NCBI GenBank assembly: GCA_029934755.1
Contig: JAOZLQ010000028.1
Span: 1-17,342, forward strand
From: Desulfuromusa sp.
Lineage (GTDB): Bacteria > Desulfobacterota > Desulfuromonadia > Desulfuromonadales > Geopsychrobacteraceae
Direction: 5' to 3'
DNA: 17,342 nt
Made by a program: the position numbers and the translations under genes. This document shows, in pieces, positions 6,660 to 13,721 of the stretch; position 1 is the stretch's first letter; the number at the start of each line of letters is the position of its first letter. The notes under the pieces were generated by a model that was not told where the DNA came from, did no database searches, and saw only the letters and a program-made list of their open reading frames with translations.

Positions 6660-7577
6660 TTATTTCAATCCATTATAAAGGTTTTCACCTAAGCGGGTCA
6701 TCAGTTGAAAGTAGGCTTCCGGCCCTTCTGGAAGATCTGCCCCTAATGGATCCAGGCTTCCTGCCTTTGCCCCTGTCCCTTCGAGCACTGTCGCTACCAA
6801 ACGAGATTCAAACTGTGGTTCACTAAAGACACAACGCGCATTTAATTGTTTGATTTTTTGGCGAATTTCTTTGATCCGTTTTGCACCAGGTTTCCTATTA
6901 GGGTCAATGGTAATTGATCCGATCGAATTCAAATCATAAGCTGATTCAAAGTATTGGTATGCTGCATGGAAAACGATGTAGGGGATCTCTTTAACGGATT
7001 CAAGTTGACTCTTCAGCTTTTGATCAAGTTGCCCAAGTCTTTCAACGAGTCTTCTTACATTTGTCTGGTATGTAGAGCGATGGATAGGGTCAATTTCAGT
7101 GAGAATATTGCCAGTCTGAATAACAATTTGCTGCGCTAGTTGTGGATCAAGCCAAAGATGTAAATCGATATAAACCCCCTTACCATTGTGATGTTGGCGA
7201 GTAGAAGGTTCCCATGCGCTACTGCTCTGTTTGCTGAGTAGTTTATCTTGTAGATATTTGGCTAGTTCCAGCTGCCGGGCTTTTTTCCCCAAGGTAGATA
7301 AGGGTTTTTCCAGAAAACTTTCAAGCTCATGTCCCACCCAGACAACCAGGTCAGCTTTTGACAGTGCTTTTGCTTCAGATGGCCGCAGGACATATCCATG
7401 TGGGGAACCACCCCCTTTAACCAACAAGAGTGGCCTGCCAACTCCCTGCATGACTCCAGCAACCAACGAGTGTAGTGGTTTGATACTGACAACAACTTTG
7501 GGGGCAGGTGAATCTGCTGCAAAAGCGGGGGAAAATAGACAGCAAAGAAGCAAGCAGGTCAAATATATATTTTTCAT
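6660..7577 (-). CDS. znuA: Periplasmic zinc-binding protein ZnuA
   Basis: This 305-residue substrate-binding protein (cluster 9/TroA type) belongs to the ZnuABC zinc ABC importer. A signal peptide spans residues 1-20 (LLLCCLFSPAFA, cleavage likely before ADSP). Candidate zinc ligands His60 (SPHGYVLRPS), His140 (IDLHLWLDP) and His204 (VFHAAY) match the ZnuA His triad. The His-rich loop between the first two is short (RQHHNGK near 127-133) compared with enterobacterial ZnuA. The ATG at 7575-7577 is chosen because it places the signal peptide at the N-terminus; a frame extension to 7628 would add 17 residues and run through the operator. It is divergent from zur-znuCB and shares the Zur operator. 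Confidence 0.92.
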   Translation of the reverse strand: MKNIYLTCLLLCCLFSPAFAADSPAPKVVVSIKPLHSLVAGVMQGVGRPLLLVKGGGSPHGYVLRPSEAKALSKADLVVWVGHELESFLEKPLSTLGKKARQLELAKYLQDKLLSKQSSSAWEPSTRQHHNGKGVYIDLHLWLDPQLAQQIVIQTGNILTEIDPIHRSTYQTNVRRLVERLGQLDQKLKSQLESVKEIPYIVFHAAYQYFESAYDLNSIGSITIDPNRKPGAKRIKEIRQKIKQLNARCVFSEPQFESRLVATVLEGTGAKAGSLDPLGADLPEGPEAYFQLMTRLGENLYNGLK

Positions 7578-7613
7578 TATGAGGACTCTCTGACTCAGGA
7601 TTAAGAAAATAAG

Positions 7614-7642
7614 TTGATCTTTATGCAATGTTATAATATAAC
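7614..7642 (+). promoter_or_regulatory. Promoter of the zur-znuCB operon
   Basis: TTGATC at 7614-7619 and TATAAC at 7637-7642 are 17 bases apart. The -10 lies inside the Zur palindrome, so bound Zur would block the promoter. A divergent znuA promoter using the symmetric half (minus-strand TTGATT around 7650 and a -10 in the palindrome) is likely but its spacing is less clear. Confidence 0.5.
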
Positions 7643-7643
7643 A
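7629..7643. promoter_or_regulatory. Zur operator (Zur box) between znuA and zur
   Basis: TGTTATAATATAACA is a perfect 7-1-7 palindrome. It equals the core of the gammaproteobacterial Zur consensus (an A/T-rich palindrome, AATGTTATAnTATAACATT). It sits 52 bases from the znuA start and 33 bases from the zur start and overlaps -10 elements of both directions. Zinc-loaded Zur is expected to repress znuA and zur-znuCB together from this one site. Confidence 0.85.
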
Positions 7644-7675
7644 ACTAAAGAATCAAGCTGCTGAGAGAAATATTT

Positions 7676-8185
7676 GTGAATACAGATAAAAATCTACACT
7701 TCATTTATGCTGATCACGATCATCAAAGCTGTATTGCCAAGGCAATGGAGAATGCAGAACTGGTATGTCAGCGACAGAGCCAGCGTTTTACAGCTATACG
7801 CCGCCGAGTGTTTGAACTGGTCTGGCAGCAGCACAAACCGATTGGAGCGTATGAAGTTCTGGAAAAACTTCAACAGGATGGTCGTGCTGCTCCGCCGACA
7901 GTTTACCGAGCGCTTGATTTTCTTTTGGGTTTGGGGCTGGTTCATCGGATTGCGTCTCTTAATGCTTATGTTGGTTGTATTCATCCAGAATACCCCCACG
8001 ATGGACAGTTTTTGATTTGTAAATCCTGTAAAGCTTATGCAGAGCTTGATTCATCTTTAATTACAGCTGCGATAGAACAGAGTGCCAGTGATTCTGACTT
8101 TGAAGTTCATCGGCATACGGTAGAAATTATGGGTCTGTGTCCACGCTGTCGGGTGAAACTGAGTGAGGCAGAAAAAAATGGATAG
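7676..8185 (+). CDS. zur: Zinc uptake regulator Zur (Fur family)
   Basis: This 169-residue Fur-family repressor uses zinc as co-repressor. The N-terminal winged helix-turn-helix includes PPTVYRALDFLLGLGLVHRI (about residues 63-82), which is nearly the E. coli Zur signature. The C-terminal dimerisation domain has two CxxC pairs for structural zinc, CKSC (about 116-119) and CPRC (about 156-159), plus His/Asp regulatory ligands. A short N-terminal HDHQSC stretch may add metal contacts. The start is GTG 7676, with a GAGAG ribosome site near 7662. It heads the zur-znuC-znuB unit: its TAG at 8183-8185 overlaps the ancestral znuC ATG at 8178. Autoregulated through the operator upstream. Confidence 0.92.
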   Translation: MNTDKNLHFIYADHDHQSCIAKAMENAELVCQRQSQRFTAIRRRVFELVWQQHKPIGAYEVLEKLQQDGRAAPPTVYRALDFLLGLGLVHRIASLNAYVGCIHPEYPHDGQFLICKSCKAYAELDSSLITAAIEQSASDSDFEVHRHTVEIMGLCPRCRVKLSEAEKNG

Positions 8186-8255
8186 CACAACGCAACCCCT
8201 TATTGAGATTTCCAGTGTCAATCTTTAGTTAGATAAGCGAGTCTTACTGTAAAAT
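8178..8255 (+). pseudogene. znuC: Interrupted 5' end of znuC (two in-frame stops)
   Basis: From the ATG at 8178 the frame reads MDSTTQPLIEISSVNL, then TAG (8226-8228), LDKRVLL, then TAA (8250-8252), and then NVNLRIGRGEI, directly in frame with the rest of ZnuC. The translated residues on both sides are the expected first beta-strands of an ABC ATPase, so this is the ancestral 5' end. Both stops fall where Gln is natural (VNLQ, LLQNVNL); CAG to TAG and CAA to TAA each need one C-to-T change. There is no frame shift. It shows either recent decay, a sequencing or assembly error, or rescue by re-initiation. Confidence 0.75.
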
Positions 8256-8939
8256 GTGAATTTAAGGATCGGCCGGGGTGAAATATTAACAATTATCGGA
8301 CCGAATGGCGCGGGAAAAACCACCCTGCTGCGAGTGGCTCTTGGTCTGCAGACACCAACCTCCGGAAAGGTCAGTTTACAATCGGGATTAACTATTGGTT
8401 ATATGCCCCAACGTTTGCATCTGGATCCAACTTTCCCTTTGACAGTTAAAAGATTGCTGATCCTTGCTTGTAAAAGTGATACGACTCGGGTGTTACCATT
8501 GTTAGAGGAAGTCGGCGCTGCACATGTTATTGATTCGTCGATGCAGAACCTTTCTGGTGGAGAATTGCAGCGGGTTCTTTTGGCCCGTGCTTTGGTTCGT
8601 GAGCCGGATCTATTGGTTTTGGATGAACCGGTGCAGGGAGTCGATGTCCATGGCCAGGTTGAACTTTATCAGTTGATTTCCCGGATTCGCGATCAACGCG
8701 GTTGTGCAGTGTTGATGGTTTCCCACGACTTACATCTGGTGATGGCGGCAACCGATCAGGTTCTTTGTCTGAATCGGCATATCTGTTGTAGCGGAACTCC
8801 CGAATCGGTGACCAATGATCCCGCATTTGTAGAACTTTTTGGTCCTGCGGCAGTTCAGTATATGGCGGTGTATGTTCACGATCAGAATCATCATCACGAC
8901 AACTGTGCGATCTGTGGCGGGAGAAATAAAAATGATTGA
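8256..8939 (+). CDS. znuC: Zinc ABC transporter ATP-binding protein ZnuC (N-terminally interrupted)
   Basis: The longest uninterrupted product starts at GTG 8256 and has 227 residues. It has Walker A GPNGAGKTT (about 16-24), the Q-loop at GYMPQR, signature LSGGELQRVLLARAL, Walker B LLVLDEP and switch His in MVSHDLH. All catalytic motifs are intact. The missing first 26 codons (see the preceding entry) encode the first strands that frame the adenine-binding A-loop, so the internally started form may fold poorly. No good ribosome site precedes GTG 8256; re-initiation by ribosomes stopping at the TAA at 8250 is conceivable. The C-terminus (HDQNHHHDNCAICGG) is His/Cys-rich, as in other ZnuC proteins. 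It overlaps znuB by 8 bases. Predicted role: energising zinc import with ZnuA and ZnuB. Confidence 0.82.
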   Translation: MNLRIGRGEILTIIGPNGAGKTTLLRVALGLQTPTSGKVSLQSGLTIGYMPQRLHLDPTFPLTVKRLLILACKSDTTRVLPLLEEVGAAHVIDSSMQNLSGGELQRVLLARALVREPDLLVLDEPVQGVDVHGQVELYQLISRIRDQRGCAVLMVSHDLHLVMAATDQVLCLNRHICCSGTPESVTNDPAFVELFGPAAVQYMAVYVHDQNHHHDNCAICGGRNKND

Positions 8940-9741
8940 TGATTTTCTATTACGGGCATTACTGGGTGGTATTGGTGTCGCTCTAGTTGCCGGTCCTTTC
9001 GGTTCTTTTGTGGTTTGGCGCCGATTGGCATATTTTGGCGATACATTGTCCCACTCAGCACTCCTTGGTGTCGCTCTGGGTTTTATTCTTCATATCAATC
9101 TTACGGTTGGAATTATTGTTATCTGCCAACTGCTCGCGATATTACTATTTTTTAGCCAGCAGCAGCGTCAATTAGCTAGTGACACCATGCTGGGTATTTT
9201 TGCTCATGGAGCACTGTCGCTCGGTTTGGTGATACTGGCATTTATGGAAGATGTCAGGATTGATCTGGTGGCTTACCTATTTGGTGATATTCTGGCGATC
9301 AGCAACAGTGATTTGGGCTGGGTCTTTGTCGGTGGTGGTATTGCAGTGGCCGGGTTGCTCTGGCTCTGGAAACCATTACTTGCTATCACTATTCATGAAG
9401 ATCTGGCTCGGGTTGAAGGAATTCCGGTCGATCGAATTAATTGGATGTTTCTGGGGCTGATTGCCTTGATCATTGCGGTGATGATGAAGGTGGTGGGAAT
9501 GTTGTTGGTGACTGCATTATTGATCATTCCTGCTGCCACCGCTCGTCGTTTTGCCGCAAGCCCGGAAATGATGGCAGTATTCGCCAGTCTGATTGGTTCT
9601 TTGGCGGTCTGTGTCGGACTTTATGGTTCATTCCAGTGGGATACCCCGACAGGTCCAACAATTGTGGTTGCGGCTTGTTTAATTTTTATGGTTGGTTTTT
9701 TGCTGCCAAAAGAAATAGTTTTGAGAGCTCAAAAATCCTGA
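8932..9741 (+). CDS. znuB: Zinc ABC transporter permease ZnuB
   Basis: The 269-residue ABC-3 family permease has about eight hydrophobic segments. Its N-terminus (MIDDFLLRALLGG) and the segment GPFGSFVVWRRLAYFGDTLS are family hallmarks. The ATG at 8932 is used because it follows GGGAG (about 8919-8923) and overlaps the znuC stop by 8 bases, indicating translational coupling. An upstream extension to 8839 lies inside znuC and is not credible. The frame is intact, unlike that of znuC, so transport depends on whether a functional ZnuC is made. Confidence 0.92.
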   Translation: MIDDFLLRALLGGIGVALVAGPFGSFVVWRRLAYFGDTLSHSALLGVALGFILHINLTVGIIVICQLLAILLFFSQQQRQLASDTMLGIFAHGALSLGLVILAFMEDVRIDLVAYLFGDILAISNSDLGWVFVGGGIAVAGLLWLWKPLLAITIHEDLARVEGIPVDRINWMFLGLIALIIAVMMKVVGMLLVTALLIIPAATARRFAASPEMMAVFASLIGSLAVCVGLYGSFQWDTPTGPTIVVAACLIFMVGFLLPKEIVLRAQKS

Positions 9742-9836
9742 CAGCTATGTGCTGGCAGACGGTATTTCCCTCGAACCGTTATTGCAGATTCGTAAAGGAT
9801 TTGATCTGTGGGCTCGTGAAAGACCAGCGCAGTTCC

Positions 9837-10757
9837 TTAGGCAGAATCGTTTTCTCCGAAATCGAGTAGTGCATACAACATTTTGATCTGTGGCATGTTG
9901 ATACCGACAGCCATGGCCTGTTGTAACGGAATGGAATAGATTGCTTCTAATTCTAACGGAAGCGCTTCTTCTCGATCAATCATCATACTTGGTCGATAGT
10001 GATCCATATTTTCGGTAAAAGAGATCAGCTGCTGACTGAATTCAGGCCCGTCTATTGGCTCTTCTAACCCTTGGGCATTTGCCCCGGCAATCACTTCGAG
10101 CATCAAATCTTCGACCAAAACTTTGCTTGGTGGATGGTTAAGGATATCAGTGACATCCTTGCCAAGTAATGCTGATAGTCCGTTAAAAGGAATATTCCAG
10201 ACTAATTTTTCCCAGCGGGCGCGGCGTAAATCACTGACTGCATCACAAGCAATACTAGCAGCTCGGAATAGTTCTGCCAGTTTGTGGCTGCGCTGACTTA
10301 GTCCCCCACTAAATTCCCCAAGGCGTATTTTCCCTTCGCCAAGATGGTGAACAGTGCCTGACTTGCCTCGGTTGCTACACAGGAACGCAACCCCGCCAAG
10401 GACACGTTCTCTACCAAATGCCGCAGCGAGCAATTCTTCATTTCCAAGGCCATTCTGCAAGGTCAAAATTGCAGTTTCAGTCCCGATCAAGGGTCTGACC
10501 AAGTCGATTAAGTGATGGTTGGAGATAGTCTTCAGCCCAACGATTACGAGATCAACGGTGCCGATTTCTTGCGGAGTTTGATGACCAGATATTTGGGCTA
10601 GATGAAAATCTCCATGACATGAGTAGACTTGTAACCCTCGTTTCTGAATAGCTTGATAATCACGGCGGAGTAAAAAATGGACGTCTTGACCACTTCGTTG
10701 CAACATGGCTCCATAATAGAGACCAAGGGCTCCCGCGCCGATAATTCCAATTCGCAT
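9837..10757 (-). CDS. panE: 2-dehydropantoate 2-reductase (ketopantoate reductase), PanE-like
   Basis: The 306-residue NADPH-dependent reductase has an N-terminal Rossmann motif GAGALG (residues 7-12 of MRIGIIGAGALGLYYG). N102 lies in LQNGLG, and the catalytic Lys is K184 in RWEKLVWNIPFNGL. The C-terminal helical domain carries MDHYRPSMMIDREEALPLELEAI-like substrate residues in two shorter parts (MDHYRPSMMIDREE, then PLELEAI). It reduces ketopantoate to pantoate in pantothenate/CoA synthesis. Some family members act on other 2-oxoacids, so the pathway assignment is inferred. The ATG at 10755-10757 places the Rossmann strand at the N-terminus; the upstream frame extension overlaps the next gene and is rejected. 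It lies 50 bases downstream of the TPR gene, probably on one transcript. Confidence 0.88.
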   Translation of the reverse strand: MRIGIIGAGALGLYYGAMLQRSGQDVHFLLRRDYQAIQKRGLQVYSCHGDFHLAQISGHQTPQEIGTVDLVIVGLKTISNHHLIDLVRPLIGTETAILTLQNGLGNEELLAAAFGRERVLGGVAFLCSNRGKSGTVHHLGEGKIRLGEFSGGLSQRSHKLAELFRAASIACDAVSDLRRARWEKLVWNIPFNGLSALLGKDVTDILNHPPSKVLVEDLMLEVIAGANAQGLEEPIDGPEFSQQLISFTENMDHYRPSMMIDREEALPLELEAIYSIPLQQAMAVGINMPQIKMLYALLDFGENDSA

Positions 10758-10807
10758 AATGCCTGACCTATACTTAATATCCTTCCGGATCCTCCGGATA
10801 GGGGCAG

Positions 10808-11674
10808 TTAGAAGTTGAACAGAGCTTGTAGCTGCGGATGGCCCTGCTGCCAACCAAGGGAAAGTCCGAAACGTTGTTGAAAATCCTGTAGAAATTGATC
10901 TTGTTGCCGTCGATTATATTTGTGTGCGTTATTCATAGCATTGTAAATATTTCCACCGTACCAGCCAATTTCAAATAGCGATAAAATACCTGCAATCGCG
11001 TAGTTTTCATTGTCCCATGCTTCCACTGCCCCATAAATAAAAGCGGCGTTGAGGGCAAAAGCCATTCCGGCTTGGCGTGGTCGTTCCGTATAAAGTTGCC
11101 CCGCTCCAGGAAGAATGGCGGAGAGAGATCCGGCCAGCTGGGGGGATTTTTGGGTTAGCTGTTGATATTCATCAAGGGATAAGGACAGTTTTTGATTGAG
11201 AGAAGCTGGAAGCTTAGAAAAACTACTACGAGCCTCCTCTGGCATGTTTTGTTGCAACTGGCTGAGCCCAATCTTGTAATGGGCAGCACGATTGGCTCCT
11301 ATAAGTGAATTATTTTTCAGCGTCTCGTAGCGCGATCGCGCTGCTTCAAAATCACCCCTGTTGTAGGCAGCTTCGGCATGAAGTCGCTTTGCTGTTTCAG
11401 CTTCATTGCTATCCGGGTAAATGATCCAGACTTTTTCCAAAGCCAAGTCAGCTTGAATCCAGCGCTGCCCGGCTATAAGACTTTTTGCGATGGCTAACTG
11501 GGCGTATGCAGCTTGGTAATCGTTGGGAGTGGAGTGTAAAAACCGTTTATATTCGGTAATGGCCCGGTAGTAATCTTCTTCTGCCGCAAGGCTATCGGCA
11601 AAGGAGAGCAGGTCAGGTTCTGCGTGGGCCGATGGTACAAAAATAAATAAAATGAGTAATAAGAGTGTTGGCAT
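10808..11674 (-). CDS. Exported TPR-repeat protein with a C-terminal hydrophobic domain, function unknown
   Basis: The 288-residue protein begins with a signal peptide (MPTLLLLILFIFVPSAHA, cleavage before EPDL). TPR-like helical repeats cover roughly residues 25-165 (AITEYKRFLHSTPNDYQAAY, then QADLALEKVWIIYPDS and FEAARSRYETLKN). A C-terminal part with AILPGAGQLYTERPRQAG and YGGNIYNAMNNAHKYN resembles the DUF5683-type membrane-associated region of Geobacter and Bacteroidetes proteins. The ATG at 11674 is favoured over an upstream TTG because it starts the signal peptide, although AGAAGG lies 12 bases away. It is likely to act in the envelope, perhaps as an assembly scaffold; no function is assigned. 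Confidence 0.72.
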   Translation of the reverse strand: MPTLLLLILFIFVPSAHAEPDLLSFADSLAAEEDYYRAITEYKRFLHSTPNDYQAAYAQLAIAKSLIAGQRWIQADLALEKVWIIYPDSNEAETAKRLHAEAAYNRGDFEAARSRYETLKNNSLIGANRAAHYKIGLSQLQQNMPEEARSSFSKLPASLNQKLSLSLDEYQQLTQKSPQLAGSLSAILPGAGQLYTERPRQAGMAFALNAAFIYGAVEAWDNENYAIAGILSLFEIGWYGGNIYNAMNNAHKYNRRQQDQFLQDFQQRFGLSLGWQQGHPQLQALFNF

Positions 11675-11828
11675 GCTGGGACGTAACCTTCTGTCATCGC
11701 GGTGCAAGGGGCACTATCTGAAAATTCTAACACAGCGTCTCTGAAAGGCTCCACAAAAATCGCTGTAGGGGTCGTCTTTTAAATGTATTTCTCCTTTTTA
11801 ATCGGCAGGTTAACTCTAAATTATAACT

Positions 11829-11857
11829 TTGACGAAATAGGTCATCTGTGCTACTAT
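11829..11857 (+). promoter_or_regulatory. Sigma70 promoter of carD
   Basis: TTGACG (11829-11834) and TACTAT (11852-11857) are separated by exactly 17 bases, and the carD GTG is 29 bases after the -10. The predicted leader is about 23 bases and contains only the ribosome site. Confidence 0.7.
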
Positions 11858-11886
11858 CGATGGGTTCTAGCCAAAGGAGAGAAGTT

Positions 11887-12366
11887 GTGTTTAAAATCGG
11901 TGATATGGCAGTTTATCCAACTCAAGGAGTTGGAGTAGTTGAAGGTATTGAAGATCGTGAATACTCTGGACATACCCAAAAATTTTACATCCTGAGAATC
12001 GTTGACAGTGATATGAAAATCATGGTTCCGGTCACTAATGTCGATAATGTTGGTATGCGGCGGTTGATTGATGAACAACGGATAACCGGTGTTTTTGATG
12101 CTCTTGCTGAACCTTCTGTCGGTGGTAAGATTGCTTCATGGAGTCGACGACAGCGGGAGTATAACGATAAATTGAAAACCGGCGATCTGCTGGAAGTGGC
12201 GCATGTTGTGCGTGACTTGTATCAAATTGGAACGGGAAAAGAACTTTCCTATGGAGAGAAAAAGGTTCTGGAGCAAGCACGTAAGTTGTTAGTGACAGAG
12301 GTTGCCTTGGCCGAAGGAGCTAAAGAAGCTCAAGTCGTTCAGCGGTTGGAAAATATTTTTCACTAA
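11887..12366 (+). CDS. carD: CarD-family RNA polymerase-binding transcription factor
   Basis: The 159-residue cytoplasmic protein has an N-terminal CarD/CdnL RNA polymerase-interacting domain (FKIGDMAVYPTQGVGVVEGIE, then the stretch around IMVPVTNVDNVGMRRLI, residues 3-65). A helical C-terminal DNA-contacting domain contains WSRRQREYNDKLKTGDLLEVA and LSYGEKKVLEQAR. CarD proteins stabilise open promoter complexes, often at rRNA and other sigma70 promoters. The GTG at 11887 is chosen over an upstream ATG at 11848 because AAAGGAGAG (11873-11881) sits five bases away and the domain begins at once. It has its own promoter and terminator, and lies directly upstream of ispD-ispF, an order often seen in Desulfuromonadales. 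Confidence 0.92.
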   Translation: MFKIGDMAVYPTQGVGVVEGIEDREYSGHTQKFYILRIVDSDMKIMVPVTNVDNVGMRRLIDEQRITGVFDALAEPSVGGKIASWSRRQREYNDKLKTGDLLEVAHVVRDLYQIGTGKELSYGEKKVLEQARKLLVTEVALAEGAKEAQVVQRLENIFH

Positions 12367-12386
12367 ATTTATCTTTTGATATTGCA

Positions 12387-12437
12387 GTCATCAAGACCGG
12401 GCACATATTATGTGCCTGGTCTTTCTGTTTGATGACG
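12387..12437 (+). terminator. Terminator after carD, nested hairpin
   Basis: AAGACCGGGCACATA (12393-12407) pairs with the TATGTGCCTGGTCTT arm ending at 12424 with one G-T pair, followed by TCTGTTT. An outer pair GTCATCAA (12387-12394) and TTGATGAC (12429-12436) can enclose or compete with it. The strong stem and T-rich exit make termination likely, separating carD from ispD. Confidence 0.75.
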
Positions 12438-12493
12438 TTGTCAAAAGTTTAATTCTAGGTGTCGAATATCTACTTATTCTAGGTTGATGGAAA

Positions 12494-13198
12494 ATGATGA
12501 AAGCAACAGTCCTTATTCCAGCAGCGGGAACGGGTCGCCGGATGGGAGGCTCAATCAGCAAACAGTATCTGGAGCTCGCCGGAAAGCCAATCCTGGCTCA
12601 CACGTTGACTCTGTTTGAAAATCATCCCCTGGTTGAAAATATTTATCTGATCGTTCCCCCCGGTGATATTGTTTATTGTCAGCAGCAGATTGTTGATCGT
12701 TATCGCTTCAGCAAGGTCAGGCGAATTATTGCTGGTGGTGCTGAACGGCAGGATTCTGTCCGGAATGGTCTGGATGCTTTAGTCAAAGATGGGTTTGATC
12801 AGCCAGATCGACCGATTTTAATCCATGATGGGGCACGACCTCTGTTTGATAGCAAACGATTATCTGCATTGATTGGGGTTGTTTGTGAAACTGGTGCATG
12901 TACGATTGGGGTCCCGGTCAAAGATACGATCAAGGATGTTGAAAACAACATGATTACGGGTTCTCCAGATCGAAGTCGGTTGTGGCAGGCTCAGACTCCG
13001 CAGGGTTTTCAGTACCAATTGATCAGGGAAGCTTTTGACCAAGCTGAAGCTGATAGTTTTGTCGCTACCGATGATGCTTCATTAGTGGAACACCTTGGAC
13101 ATCCAGTACAAATGCTTGAAGGAGATTATCGCAATATCAAGGTTACAACGCCGGAAGATATTTTGATTGCGGTGGCCTTATTGGGAGGTTCAGTATGA
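12494..13198 (+). CDS. ispD: 2-C-methyl-D-erythritol 4-phosphate cytidylyltransferase
   Basis: The 234-residue enzyme of the MEP isoprenoid pathway transfers CMP from CTP to MEP. The nucleotide loop PAAGTGRRMG lies at about residues 9-18, followed by the catalytic Lys in SISKQYL. IHDGARPL and TDDASLVEHLG line the active site, and NIKVTTPEDI is the C-terminal signature. Two adjacent ATGs (12494, 12497) are possible starts and differ by one residue; the ribosome site is weak (GATGGA). The ATGA overlap with ispF means the two are translationally coupled. Length and motifs are normal. Confidence 0.95.
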   Translation: MMKATVLIPAAGTGRRMGGSISKQYLELAGKPILAHTLTLFENHPLVENIYLIVPPGDIVYCQQQIVDRYRFSKVRRIIAGGAERQDSVRNGLDALVKDGFDQPDRPILIHDGARPLFDSKRLSALIGVVCETGACTIGVPVKDTIKDVENNMITGSPDRSRLWQAQTPQGFQYQLIREAFDQAEADSFVATDDASLVEHLGHPVQMLEGDYRNIKVTTPEDILIAVALLGGSV

Positions 13199-13710
13199 TG
13201 CGTATCGGGCACGGTTATGATGTTCATCGGTTGGTCAAGAATCGTCGCTTAATCCTTGGTGGCGTTGAAATCGACTACGAATTAGGATTGCTTGGACATT
13301 CGGATGCCGATGTTTTGTTGCATGCTGCCTGTGATGCGATTCTCGGCGCACTTGGTCTTGGAGACCTTGGTAACCATTTTCCCGATACCGATGCTGCCTT
13401 TGCTGGAATCGATAGCCGGGAACTACTTCGTAACGTTATTGCAAAAATGGTTTTAGCCGGTTATGAGCTGGGAAACTTAGATGCGACCATCATTTGCCAA
13501 AGACCAAAACTTGCGCCCTATATCGCGACAATGATTGACCGGATTGCCGCAGATTGTCGAGTCGAGCCAAGTCAGATTAACGTGAAAGCAACAACAACAG
13601 AGAAGCTCGGTTTCACCGGTCGTGGCGAGGGGATAGCGGCGCATACCGTAGTTCTGTTGCAACGGGATGAGAAACAACTCGCTGCTAAACGGGCAGCTAT
13701 TATTTCATAG
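13195..13710 (+). CDS. ispF: 2-C-methyl-D-erythritol 2,4-cyclodiphosphate synthase
   Basis: The 171-residue enzyme closes the cyclodiphosphate in the MEP pathway after IspD and IspE. It has the metal-binding D-x-H in GYDVHR (D9, H11), GHSDADVLLHAACDA with the third His, and TTTEKLGFTGRGEGIAAH near the C-terminus. It has two start choices: ATG 13195, overlapping the ispD stop as ATGA, or ATG 13198. GGGAGG at 13183-13188 suits either. IspE must be encoded elsewhere. Confidence 0.95.
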   Translation: MMRIGHGYDVHRLVKNRRLILGGVEIDYELGLLGHSDADVLLHAACDAILGALGLGDLGNHFPDTDAAFAGIDSRELLRNVIAKMVLAGYELGNLDATIICQRPKLAPYIATMIDRIAADCRVEPSQINVKATTTEKLGFTGRGEGIAAHTVVLLQRDEKQLAAKRAAIIS

Positions 13711-13721
13711 AGGGCACCTGC

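Noticed and set aside
8171..8185. Programmed frameshift at the A7 run joining zur and znuC
   Set aside because: The znuC frame is not the -1 frame of zur at this run, and both start and stop signals overlap in the usual coupled way.
8178..8255. Stop-codon reassignment or pyrrolysine to explain the znuC stops
   Set aside because: TAG, TAA and TGA all end other genes in the window (for example zur, carD, znuB), and pyrrolysine could not explain the TAA.
10784..10798. Small hairpin TCCGGA/TCCGGA between panE and the TPR gene
   Set aside because: Short stem with a three-base loop and no T tract, likely incidental.
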